DNA of 64,000 nt from Cryptosporangium phraense (GTDB taxonomy: Bacteria > Actinomycetota > Actinomycetes > Mycobacteriales > Cryptosporangiaceae). Below the pieces are notes generated by a model that worked only from the letters and a program-made list of their open reading frames with translations, was not told the origin of the DNA and ran no database searches. Location of the stretch: positions 1 to 64,000 of the forward strand of contig NZ_VIRS01000016.1 in assembly GCF_006912135.1 (NCBI RefSeq), given 5' to 3'. Positions 17,709-26,360 of the stretch are shown here, one piece after another. Positions within the stretch are counted from its first letter, which is position 1. Each line of letters begins with the position of its first letter. Both the position numbers and the translations under genes were made by a program.

Positions 17709-18019
17709 CGACGCAAGAGCAGGGCACCCGGAACGGCCAACCGACGAAGTACCAATACGTCATTGAACAGATTCGGTCGCGTCTGACAGCAGGCGAGTGG
17801 AACCCAGGCGAGCGACTGCCCAGCGAGACCAACCTGATCGAGGATTTCAAGGTGAGCCGCAACACGGTGCGCCGCGCTTATCAGGAGCTGCAGTTCGCCG
17901 GTCTCGTTTCGATCAGACAGGGCGCTGGAGTCTTCGCCTCCCCACCGAGGCAGCCCGGCGAACGGTGCCCGCTCTGCGGACAGCCAGAGCCGACCGGCGG
18001 GTCCACGCACCGGGCTTAG
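17705..18019 (+). CDS. GntR-family regulator, short form
   Basis: Residues 14-80 form a GntR winged helix (YVIEQIRSRLTAGEW, GERLPSETNLIEDFKVSRN, TVRRAYQELQFAGLV, RQGAGVFA). The protein is only 104 residues and lacks an effector domain. It ends with a CPLC motif that could be half of a zinc site. GTG 17705 overlaps the previous stop. As the third gene of the transcript it probably represses the permease unit. A strong hairpin follows immediately. Confidence 0.9.
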   Translation: MTTQEQGTRNGQPTKYQYVIEQIRSRLTAGEWNPGERLPSETNLIEDFKVSRNTVRRAYQELQFAGLVSIRQGAGVFASPPRQPGERCPLCGQPEPTGGSTHRA

Positions 18020-18021
18020 AC

Positions 18022-18056
18022 CACCTGCCGCCGGCACCCGGCACCGGCGGCAGGTG
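18022..18056. terminator. Probable terminator after the permease-GNAT-GntR unit
   Basis: CACCTGCCGCCGG (18022-18034) and CCGGCGGCAGGTG (18044-18056) make a perfect 13-bp stem with a 9-base loop, starting 3 bases after the GntR stop. There is no T-run, which is common for actinomycete hairpin terminators. Confidence 0.75.
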
Positions 18057-18255
18057 CCCTCGTCCCGCCGTCGCTCACCCGGTCTGCGGCGGCGGGACCC
18101 TCTACTGGGCAGCATCACTGCGCCCGCCCTCCGTCTGTCCGGGGCGACACCCCAGCCCCGGGCAGGCGACCCGGCACCCGATCGGACTTCCGATCGGCTC
18201 CCGGCCCGCTGATTCATCCGCCATGACCGGCCACGAGCCGGCACAGGGAGGCATC

Positions 18256-19590
18256 ATGCGTGTCGCGCTGATCTACCCCGAGGTTCTGGACCTCGCTCGC
18301 TTCAAAGAGAAGCGAAAGGAGTTTCCCCCCTTCGGGGTCCTCTACCTCGGCTCGGTCGCCGAACAGGCGGGCCACGACGTCACCATCTTCAAGGTCACCG
18401 AGGACAACTGGAGGCTGGATCTAGCCGAGTTCGACGCCGTCGGGTTCAGCATTCCGTCGTCTGCGACCTACGGCATCATCAAGCGCGCCCGTTTCGACAG
18501 CGTCCTCGCGGCCGACGCCCTGATCATGGTCGGCGGGGTGCATCCAAACTTCTATCCCGAGCGCACCCTTACCGACCTACAGCCGGACGTGGTGGCATTC
18601 GGCGAAGGCGAAGACACCTTCCTCGAGCTTCTCGCTCTGGCGAACTCGCGGCGATTCGACGGGATCGCGGGCGTCTGCTTCCTCGGGAAGGACGGTCCGG
18701 TCCGGACGAAGCCCCGGGTGCCGATGCGCGACATCGACGTCCTTCCCCTCCCGGCCCGGCACCTCCTCGACCCAGACGATCTGGTGATGTCCGACCGGCT
18801 GTCCAGCACCGACCTTCGAATGGCACACGTCATGTTCAGCCGCGGCTGCCCATTTCCGTGTCGCTTCTGCGCGGCCGCCCAGACCCGCATCCAATACCGC
18901 TCGGGCGCGAGCGCCCGTCGCGAGTTGGAATCGATGATCGACGCTTACGCCATCGACGGATTCGCGATCGTCGACGACAACTTCATCGTCAACAAGGGGA
19001 AGGTCCGCGACATCTGCACCTCCATCGCCGACCTCGGTCTGCGTTGGTCGGCGCTCTCCCGCGTCGACACCGTCGATCAGGCGTTGCTCGACGACATGGC
19101 GGCAGCGGGGTGCATCGAAGTGAAGTTCGGCATGGAGGCCGGCGACGAAGGCCTGCTGCGGGCGATGCGGAAGAACACCACGCAGGCAAAGATCCGCGCC
19201 GCCGTGCACATGGCGCGGACATCTGGGATCAAGGTCAAGCTGTTCTTGATCCACGGCTACCCCGGCGAGAACCTGACCACGACCCGCACGACGATGCGGC
19301 TGCTCGAGGAGCTAGCGCCCGAGGTAGAGCGGGTGTCGCTCTTCCGGTTCGTGCCACTGCCCGGTACGTATGTCTACGAGAACCCCGCTGAGTTCGGGCT
19401 GCGCGGCACCGATCAGGATCCCGACTGGGACGGCGACTGGTCGCGATACCACATCCACCACAACCACCTGCATTGGTGGGGTAGCAACGAAGACTTCGAC
19501 GAGATGCAGCACGGCTACGACGAGCTCGCAGGGATGGTTGCTCGACTCTGGCCCGAACGGTGGACCGCGTCGGACGCTAGCTCGTCCTAG
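18256..19590 (+). CDS. Radical SAM enzyme with N-terminal B12-binding domain
   Basis: Residues 1-150 form a cobalamin-binding Rossmann-like domain (MRVALIYPEV, PPFGVLYLGSVAEQAGHDV, IMVGGVHPNFYP). The radical SAM core begins with CPFPCRFC, cysteines 198, 202 and 205, which bind the 4Fe-4S cluster. The 444-residue product ends with an aromatic stretch (YHIHHNHLHWWG). This class methylates or rearranges unactivated carbons, often in natural-product or peptide modification. The ATG has GGAGG upstream. The substrate cannot be assigned and no precursor peptide is visible nearby. Confidence 0.9.
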   Translation: MRVALIYPEVLDLARFKEKRKEFPPFGVLYLGSVAEQAGHDVTIFKVTEDNWRLDLAEFDAVGFSIPSSATYGIIKRARFDSVLAADALIMVGGVHPNFYPERTLTDLQPDVVAFGEGEDTFLELLALANSRRFDGIAGVCFLGKDGPVRTKPRVPMRDIDVLPLPARHLLDPDDLVMSDRLSSTDLRMAHVMFSRGCPFPCRFCAAAQTRIQYRSGASARRELESMIDAYAIDGFAIVDDNFIVNKGKVRDICTSIADLGLRWSALSRVDTVDQALLDDMAAAGCIEVKFGMEAGDEGLLRAMRKNTTQAKIRAAVHMARTSGIKVKLFLIHGYPGENLTTTRTTMRLLEELAPEVERVSLFRFVPLPGTYVYENPAEFGLRGTDQDPDWDGDWSRYHIHHNHLHWWGSNEDFDEMQHGYDELAGMVARLWPERWTASDASSS

Positions 19591-19622
19591 GCCTCGATAA
19601 CCTGCTCGAAGATCTCCGACCC

Positions 19623-20792
19623 GTGAGGACACCTGCGCTCGTGCCTGCAGAAACCGCCGCGCTGACGGTGAACGCTGCTCGCGAGCGCGGGTACCTCGCA
19701 GGCCGGCAAGGCCTGCATCCCGCCGCCGCGCCGGCCACGCTGGCCGAGCTCGCGAGCGCGCATGCCGGGCTCCACGCCGCCCGACTGCCCACCCCCTATG
19801 TCACGCTGCGCAGCCGTCTTCCGGATTTCGACCCGAAGGAACTCCGCAACGCATTGAGCCCAGGCGGCGGCCTCGTGAAGATCAGGACCGTTCGCCGCAC
19901 TCTGCACATCTATCCCGTCGCCGAGGCCGCGGCCGCTCACACCGCGACCCTGCGCCTCCGTCTGGCCGCGACCGCAGCGACGGTCCGGCGGCTCGGACGG
20001 CAACCGCAGGTGCTCGCCCGGATCGCTCCGGCAGTCCGGGCCGCGCTCGCGGACGGTCCACTCGGACATCGCCAGCTCGAACAGCGCGTCCTCGAGCAGC
20101 CACTACCAATCCGTGCCCGCCGCGACCAGCACCTCCAGCTAGCACGGCTGGCGATCAAGTGGCTCTGGGAATCCGGCGAGCTGGCCTACCGCAATACCGC
20201 CGACTCGCTGCACCGCGAACGCCGCGAATTCGCCTTGACTTCCCTCGCGCACCCTGACCTCCGGCTCGACGACGTTGATGAGGCCGGCGCCGTGGCGCTG
20301 CTACTGCGGCGATACCTCTCCGCGTTCGGGCCTGCCAGCATCGTCGACTTCCGATGGTGGTCCGGACTCACGCAAACCGCCATCACCCGGGCTGTTGAGC
20401 TCCTACGACCTGACCTCGTTAACGTCCGCGTCGATGGCATTCCTGACTCGTTGCTGCTGTTGGCAGAGGATGAACGGGGCCTGCGCACCGCCGAGCCGCT
20501 GCCGGCCGACCACGTTGCCCTGCTGGCTTACGAAGACCCGGCTCTGAAGGGCTACTTCGGCACCCGCAGCCGCTACGTCGACGACCGATACCGCACCGCC
20601 TTGTTCAACACCATCGGCGAAGCCAGAGCGAACATCACCGCCGCCGCCCGATGCGTAGGAGTTTGGCGATTCGATCGCCACTCGCGCACCACCTTCGTCG
20701 ACACGTTCGCACCACTTCCCCCCGCTCAGCAGCGCGCACTCGTCGAGCAGGTCGACCGAATGACGGAATTTCTTCGTTCCGAACCCAGCTGA
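19623..20792 (+). CDS. Winged-helix DNA-binding protein of the AlkZ-like (HTH_42) group
   Basis: The protein shows the order typical of this superfamily: an N-terminal winged region (LPTPYVTLRSRLPDFDP), the RTVRRTLHIYP segment, a second winged helix with FGPASIVDFRWWSGL, and a VALLAYEDPALKGYFGTRSRYVD stretch near the end. AlkZ excises DNA crosslinks and alkylated bases, but most actinomycete relatives are untested. GTG 19623 gives 389 residues. It follows the radical SAM gene by 32 bases and may be co-transcribed with it. Confidence 0.75.
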   Translation: MRTPALVPAETAALTVNAARERGYLAGRQGLHPAAAPATLAELASAHAGLHAARLPTPYVTLRSRLPDFDPKELRNALSPGGGLVKIRTVRRTLHIYPVAEAAAAHTATLRLRLAATAATVRRLGRQPQVLARIAPAVRAALADGPLGHRQLEQRVLEQPLPIRARRDQHLQLARLAIKWLWESGELAYRNTADSLHRERREFALTSLAHPDLRLDDVDEAGAVALLLRRYLSAFGPASIVDFRWWSGLTQTAITRAVELLRPDLVNVRVDGIPDSLLLLAEDERGLRTAEPLPADHVALLAYEDPALKGYFGTRSRYVDDRYRTALFNTIGEARANITAAARCVGVWRFDRHSRTTFVDTFAPLPPAQQRALVEQVDRMTEFLRSEPS

Positions 20793-20862
20793 ACAGCCGC
20801 TTCTCGCAACATCAGGCGCATCCTGCCCCCATCGCCACAGCAGGCACCGATAGTCTCCGGCG

Positions 20863-21342
20863 GTGCCCCACAGAACGATCGTGGACGTCCACGTCCTGCT
20901 CGTCCGAGACGGCGAGGTGCTGCTCTCCCAGCGCCGCGGTGGATACGCCGCCGGACAGTGGCATATGCCCTCCGGAAAGCTCGAGCCCGGCGAATCGATC
21001 GAGCACGCGGCGATCCGCGAGGCGCGCGAAGAAGTCGGCGTCGACCTCGACCCCGCCGCGCTTCGATGCGTCCACGCCTCGCACGTGCTACCGCCCGGCG
21101 AGGATCCTCGGGTGGGGTTCTTCTTCGAAGCGACTGCTTGGACCGGCGAGCCCGCGAACCGGGAGCCGGAGAAATGCTCCGCCATCGGCTGGTTCGATCT
21201 GGATCACCTCCCGGACGGCATGGTGCCGTACCCGGCCGCCGGCCTCATGGCCTACCGCGACGGTGTCCCGTTCGCGGTCGACGGATGGAGCGAATCGGAC
21301 GATCGGCCTGCCGACGCGACCCGCTACAGCGTGCTCACCTGA
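20863..21342 (+). CDS. NUDIX hydrolase
   Basis: The NUDIX box is clear: G in SGKLEPGESIEHAAIREARE followed by EVGVDL, at about residues 37-62. The 159-residue size and the substrate-side PEKCSAIGWFDLDHLP segment fit a small MutT-like nucleoside-diphosphate-linked pyrophosphatase. GTG 20863 begins PHRTIVDVHVLLV. It is downstream of the AlkZ-like gene on the same strand and could serve nucleotide sanitation or a tailoring pathway. Confidence 0.9.
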   Translation: MPHRTIVDVHVLLVRDGEVLLSQRRGGYAAGQWHMPSGKLEPGESIEHAAIREAREEVGVDLDPAALRCVHASHVLPPGEDPRVGFFFEATAWTGEPANREPEKCSAIGWFDLDHLPDGMVPYPAAGLMAYRDGVPFAVDGWSESDDRPADATRYSVLT

Positions 21343-21390
21343 GCGGAGCCAGCAATCTGAGGGCTGCGATCGATACCAGTACTGGCGCTT

Positions 21391-22245
21391 TCAGGTCAGT
21401 CTCTTAGGCGAGCGCCGCGACGATGATGGCCTCGGCTCGGCCTGCTTCAGCTCCACCTGCCGCTGATCCCATCGCTCAATCCACGCTGCGTTCCGCTCAC
21501 GGACTACTGGCCACACGTCAGCCATCGGCAAGGAACGACCCGCGAGCCCTTCGTGCTCCTCGAGGAAAACGGCGTCGTCGGCGAGCACCCAGCAGGGACC
21601 GACATGGGTCGTTAGGCGCACGATCATCGGCAGCGCGTCGTCGAAGCTCGCGGCCAGGTACTCAGCGCCGCCGAATTCGAGATAGACCTCGCTGACCAGC
21701 ACGGTGCCGTCGGCGGCGACGAGGACCTCGTAGTTCGACTGGTGGTCCCGCGCAACCGGCGACGCGAGCTGGCCCAGGTTGTCTTGGACGTCCCAGTACA
21801 TTTCGGTGTCCGCGTAGTCGAGCGGCGGAAAGAACTCGGCGGAGTACACGCGGTCAGGGATGTGCACAGGTTCGCCCCGGCCGCTGCGCCAGGTCGAGCC
21901 CGGAACCTTGAGGTTCACGATCAGGCCACCGAACTCGCGTAGGACGTCGCGGGCCGCGTCGACCAGTTCCCAATGGATGGGCTCATCGCCACCGAGACAG
22001 ATCTCCTCGACCTCCAGGCGACGCAGATAAGCGTCGTAGGCGTCCAGCACCTCATCGGGGAGACGCCGACCCGGGAACCAGCCAGCACCTAGCAACGCCT
22101 CGGCGGTGAACGGGTCCCAGCGTTGAACGGCAGCATCGCGGTGGGCTACTGGGATGCCTCGTGCGATCACAGCAGGGTTGGGTATCAGCGTATTGGGGCC
22201 ACGGGGCGCGCAGCCAAGTCCGGCCTCGCTAGCCTGCGAAATCAC
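21391..22245 (-). CDS. SUKH-3-like immunity family protein
   Basis: The sequence fits the SUKH-3 pattern: WDPFTAEALLGAGWFPGRRL at the start, LREFGGLIVNL in the middle, and a later SEVYLEFGGAEYLAASFDDA near the end of the domain. SUKH proteins are immunity factors for polymorphic toxins. The start is uncertain. GTG 22245 has a weak GAAGAG upstream and GTG 22170 would shorten it by 25 residues. No toxin gene is adjacent, so it is either an orphan immunity gene or functions in trans. The final 25 residues are basic and serine-rich. Confidence 0.65.
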   Translation of the reverse strand: MISQASEAGLGCAPRGPNTLIPNPAVIARGIPVAHRDAAVQRWDPFTAEALLGAGWFPGRRLPDEVLDAYDAYLRRLEVEEICLGGDEPIHWELVDAARDVLREFGGLIVNLKVPGSTWRSGRGEPVHIPDRVYSAEFFPPLDYADTEMYWDVQDNLGQLASPVARDHQSNYEVLVAADGTVLVSEVYLEFGGAEYLAASFDDALPMIVRLTTHVGPCWVLADDAVFLEEHEGLAGRSLPMADVWPVVRERNAAWIERWDQRQVELKQAEPRPSSSRRSPKRLT

Positions 22246-22570
22246 GTTCTCTTCGTCATCTGCTATGCAGCAAGTCTCCCTCGGCCAGCGTCCTCACACA
22301 CCCGAATTTCTAGCACCGCCGGCTAGCGGATGCGGATCAGTCGTCGAACAGGCTAGGAGGTTCCGGGTGGGCACTGTCCCGTTCGGGGTCCTCGGGCGGT
22401 CGCCTCGAAGCAGCCGCAGTATGCGTGTCTTGTGTGGGCAGGAGGAGTGTGTCGTCGGCGAGTGATGCAAGGAACGCCATGGCGGCCAGCAGCCCTAGGT
22501 GTCTGCCTCAGCAGAGCGCGCTCGGAGGCGGCGGGGGGTGGTGGCACCCTGGTCGTCGGCCATGCCGGCA

Positions 22571-22789
22571 TCATCCCGCGGCAGCTGCTCCGCTGTCGTC
22601 GACGAGCTGGAGGTCAGCCCACGGGAGTCCGGCCAGCTCAGCCAGCCGTTGAGCCTTCACCAAATCATCGCCGCGGTACACGACGAAGCCGCGGTCCTTG
22701 ACTTGCACCATCTGCCGGCGTTGGGAAGAGGAGGTGTCCTGCTGGAAGAACACCTCGACCGTCCAACCGCCCGTACGCATCGTCACCAT
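22571..22789 (-). CDS. Small hypothetical protein
   Basis: This 72-residue frame (MVTMRTGGWTVEVFFQQ) has alternating strands (MVQVKDRGFVVYRGDDL) and a helix (KAQRLAELAGLPWADLQLVDD), which look like a real small folded protein. It stands alone, with no strong ribosome site. Family unknown. Confidence 0.45.
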   Translation of the reverse strand: MVTMRTGGWTVEVFFQQDTSSSQRRQMVQVKDRGFVVYRGDDLVKAQRLAELAGLPWADLQLVDDSGAAAAG

Positions 22790-23407
22790 GCTGGCTCCCG
22801 GAAACTCAGTGCCCCAGAGTTGCTCACGGCGACGGCAGGTACGCGGAACTGCAGCACTGTAATTCGGCGACGCCTATCACTGTCGGAGCCCGGCTAGGGC
22901 GTCAAGATCGGCTTGGCCAGCCGCTGCAGGACGGCAAGATCTCGGTCTCAGCCGCCCGCCGGATTGAGGACTCCATGCCAGCGACAGCCGCTGGGTCTAG
23001 ACCCACGACTGCGCCGCGTTGCGCCGTTCGTACACCCCCTCCGTCGGTCGCCGTCACCAGCGACCGCCGAGGGGGCGCCCGAAACGCCATGATCTTGTGC
23101 CCGGCGGACCAGACGCATCGCCTCATGCATAACGGGGCACATAATTGACACTCGGCACCAATAAGAAATTAAAGAAGTCGGAGAACTTTCCCAAACGACA
23201 CGAGCCAATCCTTCAGATACCGCCCGGCGCGAATTTCATTCGCCGTCATTAGAACCATTTCTGTTCCGGGTGCGTGTACCTCACGCCGACGTCGTCACGC
23301 GACGTGCAACGGCGACAGCGGAATGTCGATCTCCCGCCGCATCGACTTGCCCGCTGTGATGGAGCGGCTGCGCCGGGCACCGCTCTCGGTCACTGAGGGG
23401 CGAGGAA
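22790..23407. other. Region upstream of the Tad locus
   Basis: No convincing gene. From about 23140 to 23290 the DNA becomes AT-richer (around ataagaaattaaagaagtcg and gaatttcattcgccg), which suits a promoter for the Tad operon beginning at 23408. No exact promoter boxes can be assigned. Confidence 0.4.
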
Positions 23408-23995
23408 GTGCGCAATCACAGCGATCCACCTGGCAGGCGGCCACACGCGAAAGAACCAGTCCAAGGGCGCCGACGACGGTCGGCTGCGCTGCTCGGTGCA
23501 ATAGCGCTGATCAGCGCTGGAGGATGCACGACAGCTCACGGTCCGAAGCCCCAAGAATCGGCTACGCCGAGCGCTTCTGCGGACCCCGCTCCGGCCGCGC
23601 GCACCGCTGCGTTGCTCGCCTACGCAGGTATGTGGGACGCGTGGGCGCAAGCCGGCGAGACGTCCAACTACCAGTCGCCCGCCCTCGCGCGGTATGCGAC
23701 CGGCTCGGCACTGACGACACTCGTCGACGCGCTGAAGACCAACAGTCAGAAGCAGCGCTACTTCCGAGGCCGCCCCACGCTGCACGCCGCGGTGACCGAA
23801 CTGAGCTTGCAGTCCGATCCGGCAACTGCGTCGATCCGCGACTGTGCCGAGAGCGGAAACTGGCGAACCGTCGACGCCAACGGCAGGACCGTCAGTGAGA
23901 ACGCGGGACGCCGCAAGATCCTCGCGACGGTCGCCGTAACCGCCGGTGTCTGGAAGGTCTCGACGTTCAACGTGCAGCCCGGTGGCTCATGCTGA
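23408..23995 (+). CDS. Tad-locus lipoprotein
   Basis: The 195-residue product has a basic N-terminus, a hydrophobic run and a lipobox (LISAGGC) with cysteine 40, so it should be a lipid-anchored extracytoplasmic protein. The rest resembles small secreted proteins with a short cystatin-like or NTF2-like fold (WDAWAQAGETSNYQSPALARYA, then WKVSTFNVQ at the end). It begins the Tad cluster and overlaps the next gene by 7 bases. A role in pilus assembly at the envelope is inferred from position only. Confidence 0.75.
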   Translation: MRNHSDPPGRRPHAKEPVQGRRRRSAALLGAIALISAGGCTTAHGPKPQESATPSASADPAPAARTAALLAYAGMWDAWAQAGETSNYQSPALARYATGSALTTLVDALKTNSQKQRYFRGRPTLHAAVTELSLQSDPATASIRDCAESGNWRTVDANGRTVSENAGRRKILATVAVTAGVWKVSTFNVQPGGSC

Positions 23996-24741
23996 CACCT
24001 CGATACCTCGCGGCCGGCACGATTCTGACCTCGATCTGCGTCGTGCAATGGCTCAGCGCCACACCGGCGCGCGCCGACGACCCCGATCCGTTCGGCACCG
24101 TCGGCTGTCAAACGCCGAGCAATACCGCCGAGTGCGAAGTCAGGGCACGAGATCCCGGCTCGAGCGAAGGCAGCGCGCCGCCGATCCGGCGCACCGAGCG
24201 TCCGCCGCCCGATGCCGGCGCACGAGGAGAAGCCGACGGCGCACCGCAGCCGGCGACGCCCGAGCAAGCCGGCGCGTTGGCGGTGTCGAGGCTGAGCCTT
24301 CCGGCCCCGCCGGTGGCGTCGAACCCCTCGCCGCAAGCGACACAGCTGGTCGGAGTGCCCACGTGGCTGTGGGTTCCCGCCGGCTGGTGGATTCCGCGCT
24401 CGGCCACCGCCGCAGTCCCCGGCTTGACCGTCACCGCGACCGCCGTCCCCGAACGGATCGTGTGGGATCCCGGCGACGGCGGCCGGGTGGTGTGCCGGGG
24501 CCCGGGCACACCGTGGCGACCCGGCACCGATCCCTCGAAGCCTTCGCCGGACTGCGGCTACACCTTCGCCTCGCCGTCGACCGCCGAGCCGGACGGCGTC
24601 TTCCGCCTGGTCGCCTCAGTGCAGTGGCGGGTCACCTGGGCCGGCGGTGGCCAGTCCGGCGTCGTACCGGCCCTCGGGACGTCGACCACCACGACGCTGC
24701 GGGTCGGGGAATCGCAAGCCCTCGTCACCCCGACGCGCTGA
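23989..24741 (+). CDS. Secreted Tad-locus protein
   Basis: An ATG start overlapping the lipoprotein gene is followed by a signal peptide (about residues 6-29, ending ATPARA-D). The mature protein has a long polar, proline-rich segment and then a beta-rich domain with two cysteines (VVCRGPG, DCGYTF). It is 250 residues. Proteins of this type recur at actinobacterial Tad loci without a known function. Confidence 0.75.
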   Translation: MLTPRYLAAGTILTSICVVQWLSATPARADDPDPFGTVGCQTPSNTAECEVRARDPGSSEGSAPPIRRTERPPPDAGARGEADGAPQPATPEQAGALAVSRLSLPAPPVASNPSPQATQLVGVPTWLWVPAGWWIPRSATAAVPGLTVTATAVPERIVWDPGDGGRVVCRGPGTPWRPGTDPSKPSPDCGYTFASPSTAEPDGVFRLVASVQWRVTWAGGGQSGVVPALGTSTTTTLRVGESQALVTPTR

Positions 24742-24786
24742 ACAGCAACTACCAGCAGCAAGGCGAAGTAGAGAGTGGAGCTCTCC

Positions 24787-25455
24787 ATGGGAACGACAGC
24801 GCTGGGGCATCCGGAGCCGCGCGCTACTCAGCGACCACAAATAGGCGCCGGCCGGGCCGCACGGCGACGACCGACGTGGGTGATCGGCGGCGCGATCCTC
24901 GTGCTCGTGTCGGCGCTCGGATCCGCGTTCTGGTGGTCTCAGACATCCGACCGGGTGGCCGCGCTGGCCATCGCGACCGACGTCCCTCTTGGCCAGATCG
25001 TCACCGTCAGAGACCTGCAGACAGTTCAAATCGCCGCCGATTCGAGCGTTCGCTACGTCCCCGCGAGCGAGAGAGACACGGTTGTCGGGCAGACCGCGGC
25101 GGTGCCGCTCACCGCAGGATCACTGCTGAGCCCCTCGATGCTGGGGTCGCCGGAGACGCCGAACGCGGGCCAGGCAGTGGTGGCGGTGTCGGTCGACGCC
25201 GGGCACTACCCGCCGTCGTTGACACCTGGGACGACGGTGACCGCGGTGGCGATCACGAGCAGCTCACCGTCGGCGCCTACAGCGGGCCCCGCGAGTTCAG
25301 GTCCGCGCTGGCCCGGCCTCGTAGTGGCAGTTGCTCCGTCCGCGGACGGACGCGGCGGAGCCGTCGTGACGCTCCGGATGGCCGCCGTCGATGCGACCGA
25401 TGTGGCCGCTGCCGGGCCTATTGCGCTGGTCGAACGTCACCCGGGAGAAAGCTGA
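24787..25455 (+). CDS. SAF-domain membrane protein (CpaB/RcpC-like)
   Basis: From ATG 24787 (GGAG 6 bases upstream) the 222-residue protein has one membrane helix (WVIGGAILVLVSALGSAF) and then a SAF domain (LAIATDVPLGQIVTVRDLQ), as in CpaB/RcpC proteins that work at the outer side of Tad secretion machines. A GTG at 24775 would add four residues. It precedes TadZ, with the stop/start overlap TGATG. Confidence 0.8.
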   Translation: MGTTALGHPEPRATQRPQIGAGRAARRRPTWVIGGAILVLVSALGSAFWWSQTSDRVAALAIATDVPLGQIVTVRDLQTVQIAADSSVRYVPASERDTVVGQTAAVPLTAGSLLSPSMLGSPETPNAGQAVVAVSVDAGHYPPSLTPGTTVTAVAITSSSPSAPTAGPASSGPRWPGLVVAVAPSADGRGGAVVTLRMAAVDATDVAAAGPIALVERHPGES

Positions 25456-26360
25456 TGCCGTTGATCGTCTGGGCGTCAGCGAAGGGTTCGCCCGGCGTCA
25501 CGACGGCGGTCGTCGCGGTCGCCGATGCGTGGCCCAGTCCGGATCGGCTGCAGCCGGGCGACAGTACGCCGCTGGTGGTTGAGGCCGACCCGCACGGCGG
25601 AGACCTCGCCGCCCGCTATCGCCTGCCCGAAGAGCCAGGCCTGGCGGGGCTCGCGGCCGCCGTGCGCTCGCCGCGGGACCCTGACCAGACGGTGTCCGTG
25701 GCTCGGTCATTTGCCCGCGCGCTGGGCTGTGCCCAAGCGGTCACTGCTCCAGCAGGGGCAGGTCAGACGCGCGCCGCGTTGAGCATCCTCGCGGCCGCCG
25801 GTGGGCCACTGGCGGTAGCGGGTCTGTCCGCAGTGCCACTGCTCGTGGACGTGGGGCGGCTGTCCCGTCCCACGCCGGTCGCTCCGCTGTTGGTCGCCGC
25901 GGACCTCATCGTCCTCGTGAGCAGGACCGGCCTGGCCGATCTCGCCCACGCCCAGGAGCTGGCGGGTGGTCTGGCCGGGCTCAATCCGCACCGGCAGATC
26001 GTGCTCCGGGGGGCGAGTTCCTACTCATCGCTCGAGATCTCCGCGCAGCTCGACGTCCCTGTTCTTGGTCGTCTTCCCGATGATCGGCGGGTAGCCGCCT
26101 CTATTCGGCCGCGGGCGGGCAGTCGATGGGCACGGGCGATCGCGACCGTCGCCCGACAGCTGGCGGAGCACGTAGATGATGCGCAGTCCACGGCCACGCC
26201 GACCCGGTCCGTCCGGCCGGCTCCGGTCGAACCTCGTTGGCCAACTCATGAGCACCACCGGCGAGGAGCGCAGCCTCACCTCGGCGTCGTCGGCCAGCCT
26301 TCGCCGTCCGACGAGGTAGAGGAAGCGACGCGGGGCGCAGCGTCTGAGGGGTCGTCATGA
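25455..26360 (+). CDS. TadZ/CpaE-like MinD-family protein
   Basis: The 301-residue protein starts PLIVWASAKGSPGVTT, a deviant Walker A (KGSPGVTT), and has MinD-like strands (PLVVEADPHGGDLAARY, PLLVDVGRL, ADLIVLVSRTGLADL). TadZ proteins place the Tad machine at its cellular site. The last ~60 residues are proline/serine-rich. The gene overlaps TadA by 4 bases. Confidence 0.85.
   Translation: MPLIVWASAKGSPGVTTAVVAVADAWPSPDRLQPGDSTPLVVEADPHGGDLAARYRLPEEPGLAGLAAAVRSPRDPDQTVSVARSFARALGCAQAVTAPAGAGQTRAALSILAAAGGPLAVAGLSAVPLLVDVGRLSRPTPVAPLLVAADLIVLVSRTGLADLAHAQELAGGLAGLNPHRQIVLRGASSYSSLEISAQLDVPVLGRLPDDRRVAASIRPRAGSRWARAIATVARQLAEHVDDAQSTATPTRSVRPAPVEPRWPTHEHHRRGAQPHLGVVGQPSPSDEVEEATRGAASEGSS

Noticed and set aside
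23946..25454. Long plus-strand frame leading into TadZ
   Set aside because: It overlaps the secreted protein and SAF genes in the wrong phase and has shadow composition. The TadZ start at 25455 is coupled to the previous stop.
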